From: Gemmatimonadales bacterium
Lineage (GTDB): Bacteria; Gemmatimonadota; Gemmatimonadetes; Gemmatimonadales; GWC2-71-9
Reading direction: 5' to 3'
Length of the DNA: 64,000 bases
Assembly (NCBI GenBank): GCA_041390145.1
Contig: JAWKQM010000012.1
Location: forward strand, 1 to 64,000
Made by a program: the position numbers and the translations under genes. This document shows, one piece after another, positions 34,866 to 43,801 of the stretch (its first letter is position 1; each line of letters starts with the position of its first letter). Below the pieces are notes generated by a model that did no database searches, was not told the origin of the DNA, and worked only from the letters and a program-made list of their open reading frames with translations.

Positions 34866-36247
34866 GAGGACTCCCGCGTCAGGCCATAGCGCTCGATCTT
34901 CTTGTAGAGATTCGACCGGGGCATGTCGAGCGCCCGGGCGGTCTCGGAGACGTTCCAGTCATGCTGGCGGAGCTTGGACTCGAGGAACACACGCTCCGCC
35001 TCGAGCTTGAACGCCTCGAATGTCGGCGCGGAGAACGGATCGGCGGCGTTGGTCGCGGTCGCGGGCGCCCCCGCCTCTCCGCTGCCGGTCAGGATCCGGT
35101 CCACATCGCCGGCCGTCACGGACTTCCCCGCCGCAAGGATCATCAGCCGTTCCACGGCGTTCCGCAACTCGCGCACGTTTCCCGGCCAGGCCCGGCGCTG
35201 CAGGCGCTCGACGGCCGACGGATCGAACTGCCGGGCGGGCACACCGGCCGCCGCGGCGACGCTGGAGGCGAAGTGACGTACCAGATCCGGGATGTCGGCC
35301 GCGCGCTCCCGCAACGGGGGCACCACGATAGGCACCACGTTGAGTCGATAGAGCAGGTCCTCACGGAAGCGCCCCGCCGCGATCTCCGCCTCAAGATCCT
35401 TGTTGGTCGCCGCGAGGACTCGGACATCGACCCGCATTACCTTGGCCCCGCCCACGCGCGTGACTTCCCCCTCCTGCAGCGCGCGGAGCATCTTGGCCTG
35501 GGCCGGGAGCGACAGGTCCCCGATTTCGTCAAGGAACAGCGTTCCCCCGTCGGCCAGTTCGAACTTTCCAGGCCGGTCGGCAAAGGCCCCGGTAAACGAC
35601 CCCTTCATGTGGCCGAAGAGCTCGCTCTCGATCAACTCGCTGGGGATTGCCGCGCAGTTGACCTCGATGAACGGCCCCTCCCGCCTCGGACTCGCGGCAT
35701 GGATGGCGCGGGCCACCAACTCCTTGCCGCTCCCGTTCTCGCCGGTAATCAGGACCCGGGCGGGCGTCGGTCCCACCTTGTCAATCAACGCCCGCACCCC
35801 GCGCAACGCAGGGCTCGACCCGATCATCGCATGCGCCTCGTCCACCGCGCGCTTGAATCGCTGGTTCTCGTGGGTCAAGACCACCTGGTTCAGCGCGTTC
35901 CGCACCGTGACCAGCAGCCGGTCGCTGTCGAGCGGCTTCTCCAGAAAATCAAAGGCGCCCCGCTGGGTCGCCTCCACCGCCGTGGCGATGGTTCCGTGGC
36001 CGGAAATCATGACGACCGTGGAGGCCGGATCGAGCTCGCGCAGTCGCGACAGGGTATCGAGCCCGTCGAGGCCGGCCATTTTGACGTCGAGGAACACGAG
36101 ATGGGGACGGAATTCGGGATAGAGCGTGAGCCCCTCCCCCCCGGAGCCGGCCACGCGGACGTCATGTCCCTCGTAGGCCAGCACCTGCTTCAGGGCGTCG
36201 CGGACGCCAGCTTCGTCGTCAATGACGAGAATTCGATGGGCGGTCAT
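34862..36247 (-). CDS. NtrC-family sigma-54-dependent response regulator
   Basis: 461 residues. An N-terminal receiver domain has the acidic pair DD (residues 10-11) and phospho-acceptor Asp54 in VFLDVKMAG. The AAA+ domain has Walker A GENGSGKE, the sigma-54 loop as GSFTGA (instead of GAFTGA) near residue 215 and Walker B LFLDEIGD. A C-terminal Fis-type helix-turn-helix reads NVSETARALDMPRSNLYKKI. It activates sigma-54 promoters when phosphorylated. The only kinase in the window, NtrY-like at 59075-63058, could be its partner, but it is 22 kb away. Both neighbouring genes overlap it by four bases. Confidence 0.94.
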   Translation of the reverse strand: MTAHRILVIDDEAGVRDALKQVLAYEGHDVRVAGSGGEGLTLYPEFRPHLVFLDVKMAGLDGLDTLSRLRELDPASTVVMISGHGTIATAVEATQRGAFDFLEKPLDSDRLLVTVRNALNQVVLTHENQRFKRAVDEAHAMIGSSPALRGVRALIDKVGPTPARVLITGENGSGKELVARAIHAASPRREGPFIEVNCAAIPSELIESELFGHMKGSFTGAFADRPGKFELADGGTLFLDEIGDLSLPAQAKMLRALQEGEVTRVGGAKVMRVDVRVLAATNKDLEAEIAAGRFREDLLYRLNVVPIVVPPLRERAADIPDLVRHFASSVAAAAGVPARQFDPSAVERLQRRAWPGNVRELRNAVERLMILAAGKSVTAGDVDRILTGSGEAGAPATATNAADPFSAPTFEAFKLEAERVFLESKLRQHDWNVSETARALDMPRSNLYKKIERYGLTRESS

Positions 36248-36894
36248 GGCTGTGGACTCGAAGGATACAACGTCACACCGTCCGGGTGCACCCGGACGCG
36301 CCCGATCCCGATCGGAATGGCGATCGACAGGACGCTGTCGCGCTTGTCGCCGGCCAGCAGGCCGACGATCTTCGGCACCATCTCGCGCGGAAAGTCGAAG
36401 TCGCGCACCTGGAAGGCATCCAGTCGCCACTCCGCCAGGCCCGGCTGGCGGACCCGCACCGGCCCGGCTCCCCGGATCGGCTCGCGATCGTTGAGGGCGC
36501 CAGCCAGCGGTCCCAGCACCTCCCGCGGGAGTCCGGCCGTCCGGATCTTCCCCGCCACCGCGATGCGCCCCTCGCCGAGCGTCACCTCCAGCGAGTCGAG
36601 TTCGGCACGAACCCGCTGGTCGAGGCCCGCGCCCACAAGCGAGGCCATCTCCGCGGCGGTGAGCGTCACCGAATCGGCGCGCCAGCCGTTCAGGCTGTCG
36701 ATCTTGTCCGTGGCGCGTTGCAGCGCCAGTTCACCAGGGCGGCCCGCCGTCCCGCCGGCGTTCGCCGCCGGTCGGTCGGTCAGGCGATGCCAGTACGGGG
36801 CAATGCGGGCCCGCTCCGTCCACCCGAGGTACACCAACGCCGCGACAATGAGGAGCCCGAGCAGGCGAAACGGCAGCGAGAGGCACCCGAGCAT
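36244..36894 (-). CDS. membrane-anchored protein of unknown function
   Basis: 216 residues. One N-terminal hydrophobic segment (residues 8-24) is followed by a soluble domain that would face the periplasm. The soluble part, with AEMASLVGAGLDQRVRAELDS and VTLGEGRIAVAGKI, recalls lipid-binding LmeA/DUF2993-type folds, but I cannot assign it. The larE stop and this ATG are directly adjacent (TGAATG), and its end overlaps the response-regulator start by four bases, tying it to that run. Confidence 0.7.
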   Translation of the reverse strand: MLGCLSLPFRLLGLLIVAALVYLGWTERARIAPYWHRLTDRPAANAGGTAGRPGELALQRATDKIDSLNGWRADSVTLTAAEMASLVGAGLDQRVRAELDSLEVTLGEGRIAVAGKIRTAGLPREVLGPLAGALNDREPIRGAGPVRVRQPGLAEWRLDAFQVRDFDFPREMVPKIVGLLAGDKRDSVLSIAIPIGIGRVRVHPDGVTLYPSSPQP

Positions 36895-37707
36895 TCAGCG
36901 GCCGCCCGGTGTGGACGCGATCGGCAGAAGGCTCCCCCGGCGGTACCCACGCGCGTCGAGTTCCGCGTCGGCGAAGCCCAGCGCCTTCAGCCGGCCGGTG
37001 ACTTCTTCCCACCGGGCCTCGACCAGCGCCCGCTCATTGGGCAACACTTCCACCCGGGCCACCTCGCCCAGGTGCCGGACACGGAGGTCGCCGACGACGC
37101 CACATTCGCGGATCACCGCTTCGGCCTGCTCCACCTGCCGCAACCGTTCCGCAGTCACCGGGAGGCCAAACTGAATGCGGCTCGAGAGGCAGGGCGCCGC
37201 CGGCGCGTCCCAGGTCGGCAGGCCGAGGAGACGAGCCGCCTCCCGCACATCGGCCTTGGTCCATCCGAGGTCCACGAACGGCGAGTGCACCCGGCGCGCC
37301 GCGCCGGCCGCTGCGCCTGGGCGGTGCTCGGTCAGGTCGTCAACGTTGGTGCCGTCGAGGAGGAACTCGAACCCGCGGTCCGCGGCCACCGCCCCGAGAA
37401 CGCGCCAGAGTTCCGACTTGCAGAAGAAGCAGCGATTGAGCGGATTCGCGACGTACTCCGGATCCGCTAGTTCGTCGGTGTCCACCTCGAGGAGCGGTAC
37501 GGTGAACCGGGCGGCGAGCTCCACCGCCGTACGCCACTGGATCTCGGGGTAGGAGGCGCTCCGACCGATGACCGCCAGGAAACGCGAGGGGCCGAGTGCG
37601 CGGGCACCGACGACCGCAAGCACGGCGGAATCCACCCCGCCAGAATACCCCAGCACCGCCCCGGAGAGGGCGCCAAGATGGGACTCAAGTCGCTCGATGC
37701 TGGCCAT
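36895..37707 (-). CDS. larE: LarE-type ATP-dependent sacrificial sulfur transferase
   Basis: 270 residues from the ATG at 37707. LarE makes the thiocarboxylic groups of the nickel-pincer cofactor of lactate racemase by giving up a cysteine sulfur. Seen: PP-loop GYSGGVDSAVL (residues 20-30), NRCFFCKSELW near residue 95 and APCLSSRIQFG near residue 175, whose Cys matches the sacrificial cysteine of the Lactobacillus enzyme. larA, larB and larC are not in the window. The start is chosen because TACTTT lies six bases before it; an ATG at 37725 adds six residues and overlaps the arfB promoter. It is first of a five-gene run. Confidence 0.85.
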   Translation of the reverse strand: MASIERLESHLGALSGAVLGYSGGVDSAVLAVVGARALGPSRFLAVIGRSASYPEIQWRTAVELAARFTVPLLEVDTDELADPEYVANPLNRCFFCKSELWRVLGAVAADRGFEFLLDGTNVDDLTEHRPGAAAGAARRVHSPFVDLGWTKADVREAARLLGLPTWDAPAAPCLSSRIQFGLPVTAERLRQVEQAEAVIRECGVVGDLRVRHLGEVARVEVLPNERALVEARWEEVTGRLKALGFADAELDARGYRRGSLLPIASTPGGR

Positions 37708-37713
37708 CGGGGA

Positions 37714-37719
37714 AAAGTA
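37714..37719 (-). promoter_or_regulatory. -10 box of larE
   Basis: TACTTT on the minus strand, six bases before the ATG at 37707, without any Shine-Dalgarno. The mRNA would be leaderless. No clear -35 box. Confidence 0.45.
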
Positions 37720-37724
37720 GCGCA

Positions 37725-37730
37725 TATCTT
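37725..37730 (+). promoter_or_regulatory. -10 box of arfB
   Basis: TATCTT followed by six bases and the ATG at 37737, without Shine-Dalgarno. It lies back to back with the larE box; the gap between the two start codons is only 29 bases. Confidence 0.5.
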
Positions 37731-37736
37731 TCGGAC

Positions 37737-38144
37737 ATGCCTGCCCCCATTCCCCTGCACGAACTCACCTTCCGCGCCACGAAAGCGGGCGGGCCGGGCG
37801 GGCAGCATGTGAACACATCCTCGACCCGTGTGGAACTCTGGTGGAATCCGCGCCTCTCCCCCGCGCTGACCGATCATGAGCGGAGCCTCGTCGTGGCGGC
37901 GCTGGGCCATCGCCTCGACGGCGATGGGTGGCTCCGGCTGGTATCCGCGGCCACCAGGAGCCAGCTCAAGAACCGCGACGCGGTGACCGCGCGCCTCCAG
38001 CGGCTCGTTGCCGAGGCGCTGGTCCCCCCGAAGCCCCGGCGCAAGACACGGCCGCCGCGTTCTGCCGCGGAGAACCGCCTCAAGGCAAAGAAACGGCGCT
38101 CCGCCACGAAGGCGAAGCGCCGCGCGCCCCCAAGGGACGACTGA
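37737..38144 (+). CDS. arfB: alternative ribosome-rescue factor ArfB (YaeJ)
   Basis: 135 residues. It carries the catalytic GGQ at residues 21-23 in AGGPGGQHVNTSSTRVE and a basic C-terminal tail (KPRRKTRPPRS, KAKKRRSATKAKRR) that in E. coli lies in the empty mRNA channel of stalled ribosomes. It hydrolyses peptidyl-tRNA without a stop codon. It lacks the codon-recognition domain of RF1. The start is the ATG directly before PAPIPLHELTFR; a longer frame from 37596 overlaps larE. Confidence 0.93.
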   Translation: MPAPIPLHELTFRATKAGGPGGQHVNTSSTRVELWWNPRLSPALTDHERSLVVAALGHRLDGDGWLRLVSAATRSQLKNRDAVTARLQRLVAEALVPPKPRRKTRPPRSAAENRLKAKKRRSATKAKRRAPPRDD

Positions 38145-38147
38145 CAC

Positions 38148-38167
38148 CCGGCGAGCGACCCCGCCGG
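38148..38167. terminator. hairpin between convergent arfB and M16 genes
   Basis: CCGGCG pairs with CGCCGG around an eight-base loop, inside the 27-base gap between the two stop codons. A shared bidirectional terminator is plausible. No T tract. Confidence 0.45.
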
Positions 38168-38171
38168 CGTG

Positions 38172-40985
38172 TTACGGCTGCGCCGGCGCCGCCTGGCCCT
38201 TCGCGAAGTCGCCGGCGGTGATGATCGTGAACTTCGAGGGAACGACGAAGGCGCGGAAGCCGTCGCTCACCTGTGCCGGAGTCAGTGCGCCGATCGCCGC
38301 ATCGAGCTTCGCGTCCCATGCCATGGTCCGCCCGAGAAAGAGACCGTCCACCAGCAGGTCGGCGAGACTGCCGTCGTCGGCCCGCGCAAGCTGCCGCTGC
38401 TGCAGATAGCCCGCCTTACCCTTGGACACCTCCTCGGCCGTGAACCCGCCGCTGACGGCGGTGTCCGTGACCTGCTTGAAGGCCTCGACCACCTTGGCGC
38501 CGTTCTCCGGGGCAAAGATGGCATACACGAACTCCTGCGCCGCCTGGTCTTCCGAACTGGCGCTCAGGCCACTCCCCACGCCGTAGCTCAGCCCTTCCGT
38601 CTGGCGAATCCGCACCATGAGTCGTGAATCGAAGGCCGACCCGCCGTAGATGTAGTCCCCGATGGCCATGGCCGGGAACGACGGATCGTCTTCGCTCAAT
38701 GGGAAGCGGGTTGAGGCCAGCATGATGGCATTGGCCTTGTCGGGCGTCTCGATCTGCTGGGTGACCGCCGGACGATCGCCGAGCTGGTCCGGGATCCGGG
38801 CGTACGCCGCCGGGCTCTTCCAGGCACCGAAGATCTCGGTAAGCACCGGCGTGATCTCCGCCGGGGCAAAGTCACCGACGATTGCCGTCTCCCCGGCGCC
38901 TACCCCGTAGAACTCGACCCAGAAGCGCTTCGCCTCCTCCACCGTCGCCGATTTCAGCAAGGCCACCCGTTCGTCGATGGTGCTCACGTAGCGCGGGTGC
39001 CCCGGTGGATAGGGCTGCGTCGCCTGCGCGAGTGCGGTTTGCGCCAGGGCGATCGGGTCGCTCCGCTGCGATTCCAGTCGCGCGAGGCCCTCCCGCTGCA
39101 GCGTCGCGAACTCGGCCGGATCAAAGCTCGGCTGCCGGAGCACCTCACCGACCAGGCGAAGCACCGCCGGGAAGTTGGCGCGCACCGTCGAAATCGAGAC
39201 GGTCACCCCCTCGGCGCTCCCGCGCACGCTGACCTGGGCCTTCAGCCGGTCAAACTCGTCCTTGATCTGCTGCCGCGTGTGGGCGGTGGTCCCGCGCAGC
39301 AGCATCGATCCGGCCAGCGACGCCGCCGTCGCCCGGCCATTGAGGGCCGCTTCCGTGCCGAAATGGAGCTGGATCGAGGCGTTAACCGTCTGACCGCGGG
39401 TCTCCTTCGGGAGCAGCGCCACCTTCATGCCGCTCGGCAATTCGCTCCGGAAGGTGCGGGCGTCGATGTTCGCGGGTGAGGCGTCAAACGCCTCCCCCAG
39501 CGTCATCGTGGTATCGCCCTTGTAGTCCTTGACCATCGCGGCGATGTCCGGCAGTGGCGGAATCTCCGCGCGGTCCGGCTTGGCCGTGGGGATGAATACC
39601 CCCAGCGTCCGGTTGCTCGGCTTGATGTAGGCTGCCGCGACCCGCTGGACGTCGGCGGGCGTCACCGCCCGAACCCGGTCCCGGTTGATGAAGATCAACC
39701 GCCAGTCGCCCCGGGAGGCCCACTCGCTGAGCGCCAGGCCCACCTGGTCGGTCTGGGTCAGGCTCAACTCGATGTTCTTGAGAATGGTCTGCTTGGCCCG
39801 CGCCACCTCCGCATCGGTGGGCGGCCGTGTCGTCAGCTCGTCGAGGGTGGCAAGCAGCGCGGCCTGCGCGACCGCCAGGGTGTCCTCCGTCCGGAGCTGC
39901 GCGCCAGCCAGGAGCATGCTTGGCTGGTAGAGCTGGTAGGCCGACGACCAGACACGCGCGGCGAGCTTCGGCTCGACCAGCGCCGTGTAGAGTCGCCCGC
40001 TCGGCGCCGATCCGAGGATCTGCGTGAGGACGCTGATGGCCGCAAAGTTGGAGTCCGACCCTGCCGGGATGTGGAACCCGGCCAGCACCACCTGCTCGTC
40101 GCCCACCCGCCGGAGCGTCACGGTCCGCTCGCCATCCTGCACCGGCTCCACGGTGTACGTGCCCCAGAGGGTGTTGGCACCCTCCCGGTTTGGCCGGGGA
40201 ATGGCGCCGTACAGCTGCTCGATCCGCTTCAGGACCACCGCCTCATCAAACTTCCCCGCCACCACCAGGATCGCATTGTCGGGCTGATAGTATTTCCGAT
40301 AGAAGCCCTGCAGCCGACCGATCGGGACATTCTCGATGTCCGAGCGCGCCCCAATCGTGGAGTTGCCGTAGTTGTGCCAGAGATACGCGGTCGAGAAGAC
40401 CCGCTCTTCGAGAATGGAGCCGGGGTCGTTCTCCCCCATTTCGAACTCGTTGCGGACCACCGTCATCTCGGACTCGAGGTCACTCTTGGCGATGAAGGAG
40501 TTCACCATCCGGTCCGCCTCGAGCTGCAGCGCCCACTCGATGTTCTCGGGGGTCGCCGGCACCGACTCGAAGTAGTTGGTCCGGTCGTACCAGGTGGTGC
40601 CGTTGAACTGGGCGCCATGCTGGGTCATCTCCTCGCCGATCTTCGGGTGACCGGTCGAGCCCTTGAACAGCAGGTGCTCCAGCAGGTGCGCCATCCCCGT
40701 CTCGCCGTAGTCCTCGTGCCGCGACCCGACCAGGTAGGTGATGTTGACCGTGGTAACGGCCTTGGTCTGGTCGGGGAGCAGCAGAATCCGGAGGCCATTC
40801 GGGAGCTGGTATTCCGTAATCCCCTCGACGGACGTGACCTTGACTGCCTTGGGAGCCGCCGGGGTGGGCTTGTTGGCTGGCTTGGCTGGCTTGGCGACCG
40901 GCTGCTGGGCCGGTGACGCCCCCACGACAGCAATCGTCAGCAGAAGGGGAAGGAGGGCGACACGCTTCCAGGAACGGGGGATCAT
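38172..40985 (-). CDS. M16 family zinc peptidase, secreted, two-module
   Basis: 937 residues. The signal peptide ends around residue 27, followed by a Pro/Lys/Ala-rich linker (residues 30-48). The first module has the inverted zinc motif HLLEH at residues 100-104 and the downstream glutamate in MTVVRNEFEMGE near residue 175. The second module (about residue 480 on) lacks HxxEH and would be the structural half, as in pitrilysin-type clam-shell proteases. Likely periplasmic peptide degradation. The start at 40985 has GGAG about nine bases upstream; an ATG seven codons earlier is possible. Confidence 0.92.
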   Translation of the reverse strand: MIPRSWKRVALLPLLLTIAVVGASPAQQPVAKPAKPANKPTPAAPKAVKVTSVEGITEYQLPNGLRILLLPDQTKAVTTVNITYLVGSRHEDYGETGMAHLLEHLLFKGSTGHPKIGEEMTQHGAQFNGTTWYDRTNYFESVPATPENIEWALQLEADRMVNSFIAKSDLESEMTVVRNEFEMGENDPGSILEERVFSTAYLWHNYGNSTIGARSDIENVPIGRLQGFYRKYYQPDNAILVVAGKFDEAVVLKRIEQLYGAIPRPNREGANTLWGTYTVEPVQDGERTVTLRRVGDEQVVLAGFHIPAGSDSNFAAISVLTQILGSAPSGRLYTALVEPKLAARVWSSAYQLYQPSMLLAGAQLRTEDTLAVAQAALLATLDELTTRPPTDAEVARAKQTILKNIELSLTQTDQVGLALSEWASRGDWRLIFINRDRVRAVTPADVQRVAAAYIKPSNRTLGVFIPTAKPDRAEIPPLPDIAAMVKDYKGDTTMTLGEAFDASPANIDARTFRSELPSGMKVALLPKETRGQTVNASIQLHFGTEAALNGRATAASLAGSMLLRGTTAHTRQQIKDEFDRLKAQVSVRGSAEGVTVSISTVRANFPAVLRLVGEVLRQPSFDPAEFATLQREGLARLESQRSDPIALAQTALAQATQPYPPGHPRYVSTIDERVALLKSATVEEAKRFWVEFYGVGAGETAIVGDFAPAEITPVLTEIFGAWKSPAAYARIPDQLGDRPAVTQQIETPDKANAIMLASTRFPLSEDDPSFPAMAIGDYIYGGSAFDSRLMVRIRQTEGLSYGVGSGLSASSEDQAAQEFVYAIFAPENGAKVVEAFKQVTDTAVSGGFTAEEVSKGKAGYLQQRQLARADDGSLADLLVDGLFLGRTMAWDAKLDAAIGALTPAQVSDGFRAFVVPSKFTIITAGDFAKGQAAPAQP

Positions 40986-41030
40986 CGTCGAGCTCCGTTG
41001 GAACATGTGAACAGTGCGTCAGAACCCGAA

Positions 41031-41059
41031 AATAGACATCGGGTCCGCCACGAATGCAA
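41031..41059 (-). promoter_or_regulatory. promoter of the M16 peptidase gene
   Basis: On the minus strand TTGCAT (41059-41054), 17-base spacer, TCTATT (41036-41031), about 45 bases before the start codon. The same TTGCAT box is used at the tetR promoter. Confidence 0.5.
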
Positions 41060-41086
41060 ACCGGCCGTCAGCGGTGCCGATGACGG

Positions 41087-41530
41087 CTATGGAACCGTCA
41101 CGACAAAGGGCCCGAAGCTCAGTTCGTCGGCCGCCGCGTCGTGCCCCCAGCCGACCATCACCGTCCCCGTCCCGGCAGTGGCCTGGGCGGTGACGTCAAA
41201 CGAGAAATGGGCATCCGGATCCTCGACCGCCGTGGCGAGCACCCCCGGCGCAAACGTCAGCGCGGCGAAGTGATCTGCCTCGATGCCGGTGATCTCATCC
41301 CCATCGTCGGCATAGAACTTCACCACCACGCGGGTCTGCGCCCCGGCCGTGAGCGTCAGGTTGGCCGTCTCGTCGACGTCATTGACGAACAGCTTGGCTG
41401 AAGCGGGTGTGTGGGTGTGCGCAGGCGCCGCAGCCTCATCGCTGCTGCATGCCCCCAGCGCAAGGACCAACGCCAGCATCGGAACGGCCATCAGGCGCGC
41501 GGGCGCCCGGTGTAAGGCGTGTGAATGCAT
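41087..41530 (-). CDS. small lipoprotein, unknown function, linked to a TonB receptor
   Basis: 147 residues. Lipobox LGAC with Cys28, followed by AHTHTP and a domain of predicted beta strands with two acid-rich turns (DVDETAN, DDGDEITGIEADH). AGGAGG lies eight bases before the ATG. It follows the TonB-dependent receptor gene after 36 bases, so the two are probably co-transcribed and work together at the outer membrane. The His-containing N-terminus may bind metal, which is only a suggestion. Confidence 0.7.
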   Translation of the reverse strand: MHSHALHRAPARLMAVPMLALVLALGACSSDEAAAPAHTHTPASAKLFVNDVDETANLTLTAGAQTRVVVKFYADDGDEITGIEADHFAALTFAPGVLATAVEDPDAHFSFDVTAQATAGTGTVMVGWGHDAAADELSFGPFVVTVP

Positions 41531-41566
41531 TGGGACATCCTCCTGGAGTGCAGTGGTACCCGCGGG

Positions 41567-43648
41567 TCAGTGCGGGTGTAGTAGGCGCACCGACACGAGC
41601 ACGCTGCGTGGGGCGCCGGGGTTGATGTAGCCGGATGCGCGGATATCCGCGTACTGGGTGTCGAAGACATTCAGGAGGTCGACGTCAACGCTGGTGGTGG
41701 CGCCGAGTGCCACCGACCCGCCAATGTCGACGACCGAGTATGCCTGCGTCTGTACGCCTGGCTCCCCAATCGGCGTGAAGGGGCCGGTAAACCGGACCAG
41801 GGCATAGGTGGAGAGGCCATTCTTCGGGATGAATTCTGCGCCGACGCGCCCGAAGTAGTCGGACACCCCAGGCACCGGATCACCTGGCGCCAGGGGTTCC
41901 GTATGAAAGTTCGGCTTCGGGGGGCGGAGGGCAGTCCGGTCCAGCACGACGTTCACCGGGTCCGCCGCGCCGGTGATGGTCGCGTCATTGACGGTCCCCT
42001 CGGCCTGCAGCGAGAGCTTGGGGGTAAGCTGCCATGCCGCGCTCGCGGAGATCCCGCGCCGGCGGCTCGTGCCGCTGGCCAGAATCTCGAGGCTGACCGG
42101 ATCCTTGATTCGTTCATTCGCCGTGTTGAACTGAAACAGCGACACCGTCACCAGGAACGTGCTCGTGCCGTACTCTGCGCCGATTTCGCCGGCCCAGGCA
42201 GTCACGAGCGGGCGGTTAGGGTCACCGATGACGCCGACCGGCCCCCGAAACCCGCGGGCCAGGGAGCCCAGGAACCGCAGGCGGCTGGACGCCATGTAAC
42301 TGGCGCCAAGCTTTGGGCTCAGCATCGGGTCGGTGGCACCCTGCCAGGCGGCGAGTGAATCGAGGCGGTTGTAGCTCTGGTAGTGGACAAGGTCGCCACG
42401 AAGACCAAGATCGTACATGAACCGGCTGCTGAGCATGCCGCGCCAGCGAGCGTAGAGGCCGAGCGCCTGGTATCGCCCATCATCCGCCTGCTCGGCCGAC
42501 ACCGGCGTGCGCTCATCGGTCTGATCGAGGGTGTAGGTTGTCCAGTCGGCCCGTCCGCTCAGCCCGACGCTGAACTCCCCATCGCCCTTCACACGGCTGA
42601 CCTGGGCCTGCATCCCGATGGCGTGGCGATCATCCCGTTCAGCGGTCTGCTGGAGGATGCCGTCCTCGGGCAGGGTCAGGAACACCGTGGACTTCCCCAC
42701 CTGCCCCCAGAGCTGGGTCTCGAGTGTCGTCAGGGCGTTCAGCGGTATGCCGTACCGCAAGGTGCCGATGTACCGGTCGGCGTCACCGCCGTCCGTCGTG
42801 TCTGTCGCAGCCACGAGGTCACCCTGGTTGTACCGGTCCACCGACACGTAGCCGGGAGAGTTCCAGCTGGAGCCGTACCCGTACAGTCCCCCCTCGAGCC
42901 TGCCCTTCCCCACCGCACGCCAGCCGCGAAGCACCGTGGTCCCAAGCAGGTAGTCGGCGTTGTCCCGCCACCCCTCCTCCCGCTGGCCCGAGACGGAGAA
43001 GAGCGCCCCGGCGGCAGGGTGCCGGAACCCACCCGTGACCCAACCGCGCACGTCGCCGAAGGACGTCACCCCCAGCGACCCCGTCGTCGCATCGGCGTCC
43101 GCGGCCGTATACACCTCCACGACGCCCCCAAGGGAGAAGTCCCCGTAGAGGGGGCTCGCCGGACCGTGAATCACGCGGGTGGTGCTGATGGCACCAGGGG
43201 AAAGGATGCTCCAATCGGCATAGCCTTCCACATGGCCGTGGATGGGCAGGTTGATGGCCACGCCGTCGAGCACGAGGAGGACGTCGGACGAGTGGTCGGA
43301 GGTGAATCCACCGATGACGACATTCGACGCGAAGCCGGGCCCCTGCCCCTGCTGGTGCACCTCGATTCCCGCCGACCGGCCGATGAGGTCATAGGGGTTT
43401 GCTGCCGGCGCCCGCTCGATCGTTTCCGTCTTCACCTCGACAGTTGCGACTGGCGGCGCGATGGCGTGTTCCCGCTTCCCCGTCACGACGATCGGCGTGA
43501 CCGCCGTGACTGTGGTGGTGTCGACCGGTGGCTTGACCGGCTGCTGCGCACTCGCCTGGCCCGTCGCCGCCACGACCAGGCATGCCAAGAGCCCCAGACA
43601 AGCTGTCCGGGTCCCTGGCCGTGCGTGGGTGCGGTCTTGAAATGCCAT
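41567..43648 (-). CDS. TonB-dependent outer-membrane receptor
   Basis: 693 residues. Signal peptide ends ASAQQ at about residue 36; a TonB-box-like TPIVVTGKRE follows. The plug domain has DLIGRSAGIEVHQQGQGPGF and IGGFTSDHSSDVLLVLDGV, then the barrel ends PRSVLVSVRLLHPH. It imports a bound ligand using proton-motive force through TonB; the ligand is unknown. The start at 43648 (MAFQDRTHARP) was chosen over 43687, which adds 13 residues. It lies between the Cys/His-rich protein gene and the lipoprotein gene. Confidence 0.92.
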   Translation of the reverse strand: MAFQDRTHARPGTRTACLGLLACLVVAATGQASAQQPVKPPVDTTTVTAVTPIVVTGKREHAIAPPVATVEVKTETIERAPAANPYDLIGRSAGIEVHQQGQGPGFASNVVIGGFTSDHSSDVLLVLDGVAINLPIHGHVEGYADWSILSPGAISTTRVIHGPASPLYGDFSLGGVVEVYTAADADATTGSLGVTSFGDVRGWVTGGFRHPAAGALFSVSGQREEGWRDNADYLLGTTVLRGWRAVGKGRLEGGLYGYGSSWNSPGYVSVDRYNQGDLVAATDTTDGGDADRYIGTLRYGIPLNALTTLETQLWGQVGKSTVFLTLPEDGILQQTAERDDRHAIGMQAQVSRVKGDGEFSVGLSGRADWTTYTLDQTDERTPVSAEQADDGRYQALGLYARWRGMLSSRFMYDLGLRGDLVHYQSYNRLDSLAAWQGATDPMLSPKLGASYMASSRLRFLGSLARGFRGPVGVIGDPNRPLVTAWAGEIGAEYGTSTFLVTVSLFQFNTANERIKDPVSLEILASGTSRRRGISASAAWQLTPKLSLQAEGTVNDATITGAADPVNVVLDRTALRPPKPNFHTEPLAPGDPVPGVSDYFGRVGAEFIPKNGLSTYALVRFTGPFTPIGEPGVQTQAYSVVDIGGSVALGATTSVDVDLLNVFDTQYADIRASGYINPGAPRSVLVSVRLLHPH

Positions 43649-43668
43649 GAATTGCCAGTCCGTCGCCG

Positions 43669-43727
43669 CCGGCACACCGGCACCCACAAGCGGGACCGAT
43701 GCCCTGACGGCATGGTGAGACAGTCTC
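43669..43727 (-). other. structured leader candidate before the TonB receptor gene
   Basis: The 153-base gap between 43648 and 43802 has three inverted repeats in a row: GAGAC-A-GTCTC (43717-43727), ATGCC-CTGAC-GGCAT (43699-43713) and CCGG-CACA-CCGG (43669-43680). On the minus strand they would fold in the 5' leader of the receptor mRNA. I tested it against cobalamin and TPP riboswitch cores by eye and found no match. Confidence 0.35.
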
Positions 43728-43801
43728 CCCCGGCAAGGGCCGAAGCAGAGCGATGACGGTGTTGTGTGGGGATGGCGATCCTCGGCGCGGACGCGCCGGG
43801 G

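Noticed and set aside
43649..43801. Cobalamin or TPP riboswitch before the TonB receptor
   Set aside because: The region has hairpins, but the conserved cores of these riboswitches could not be found by eye. It is kept only as a structured-leader candidate.
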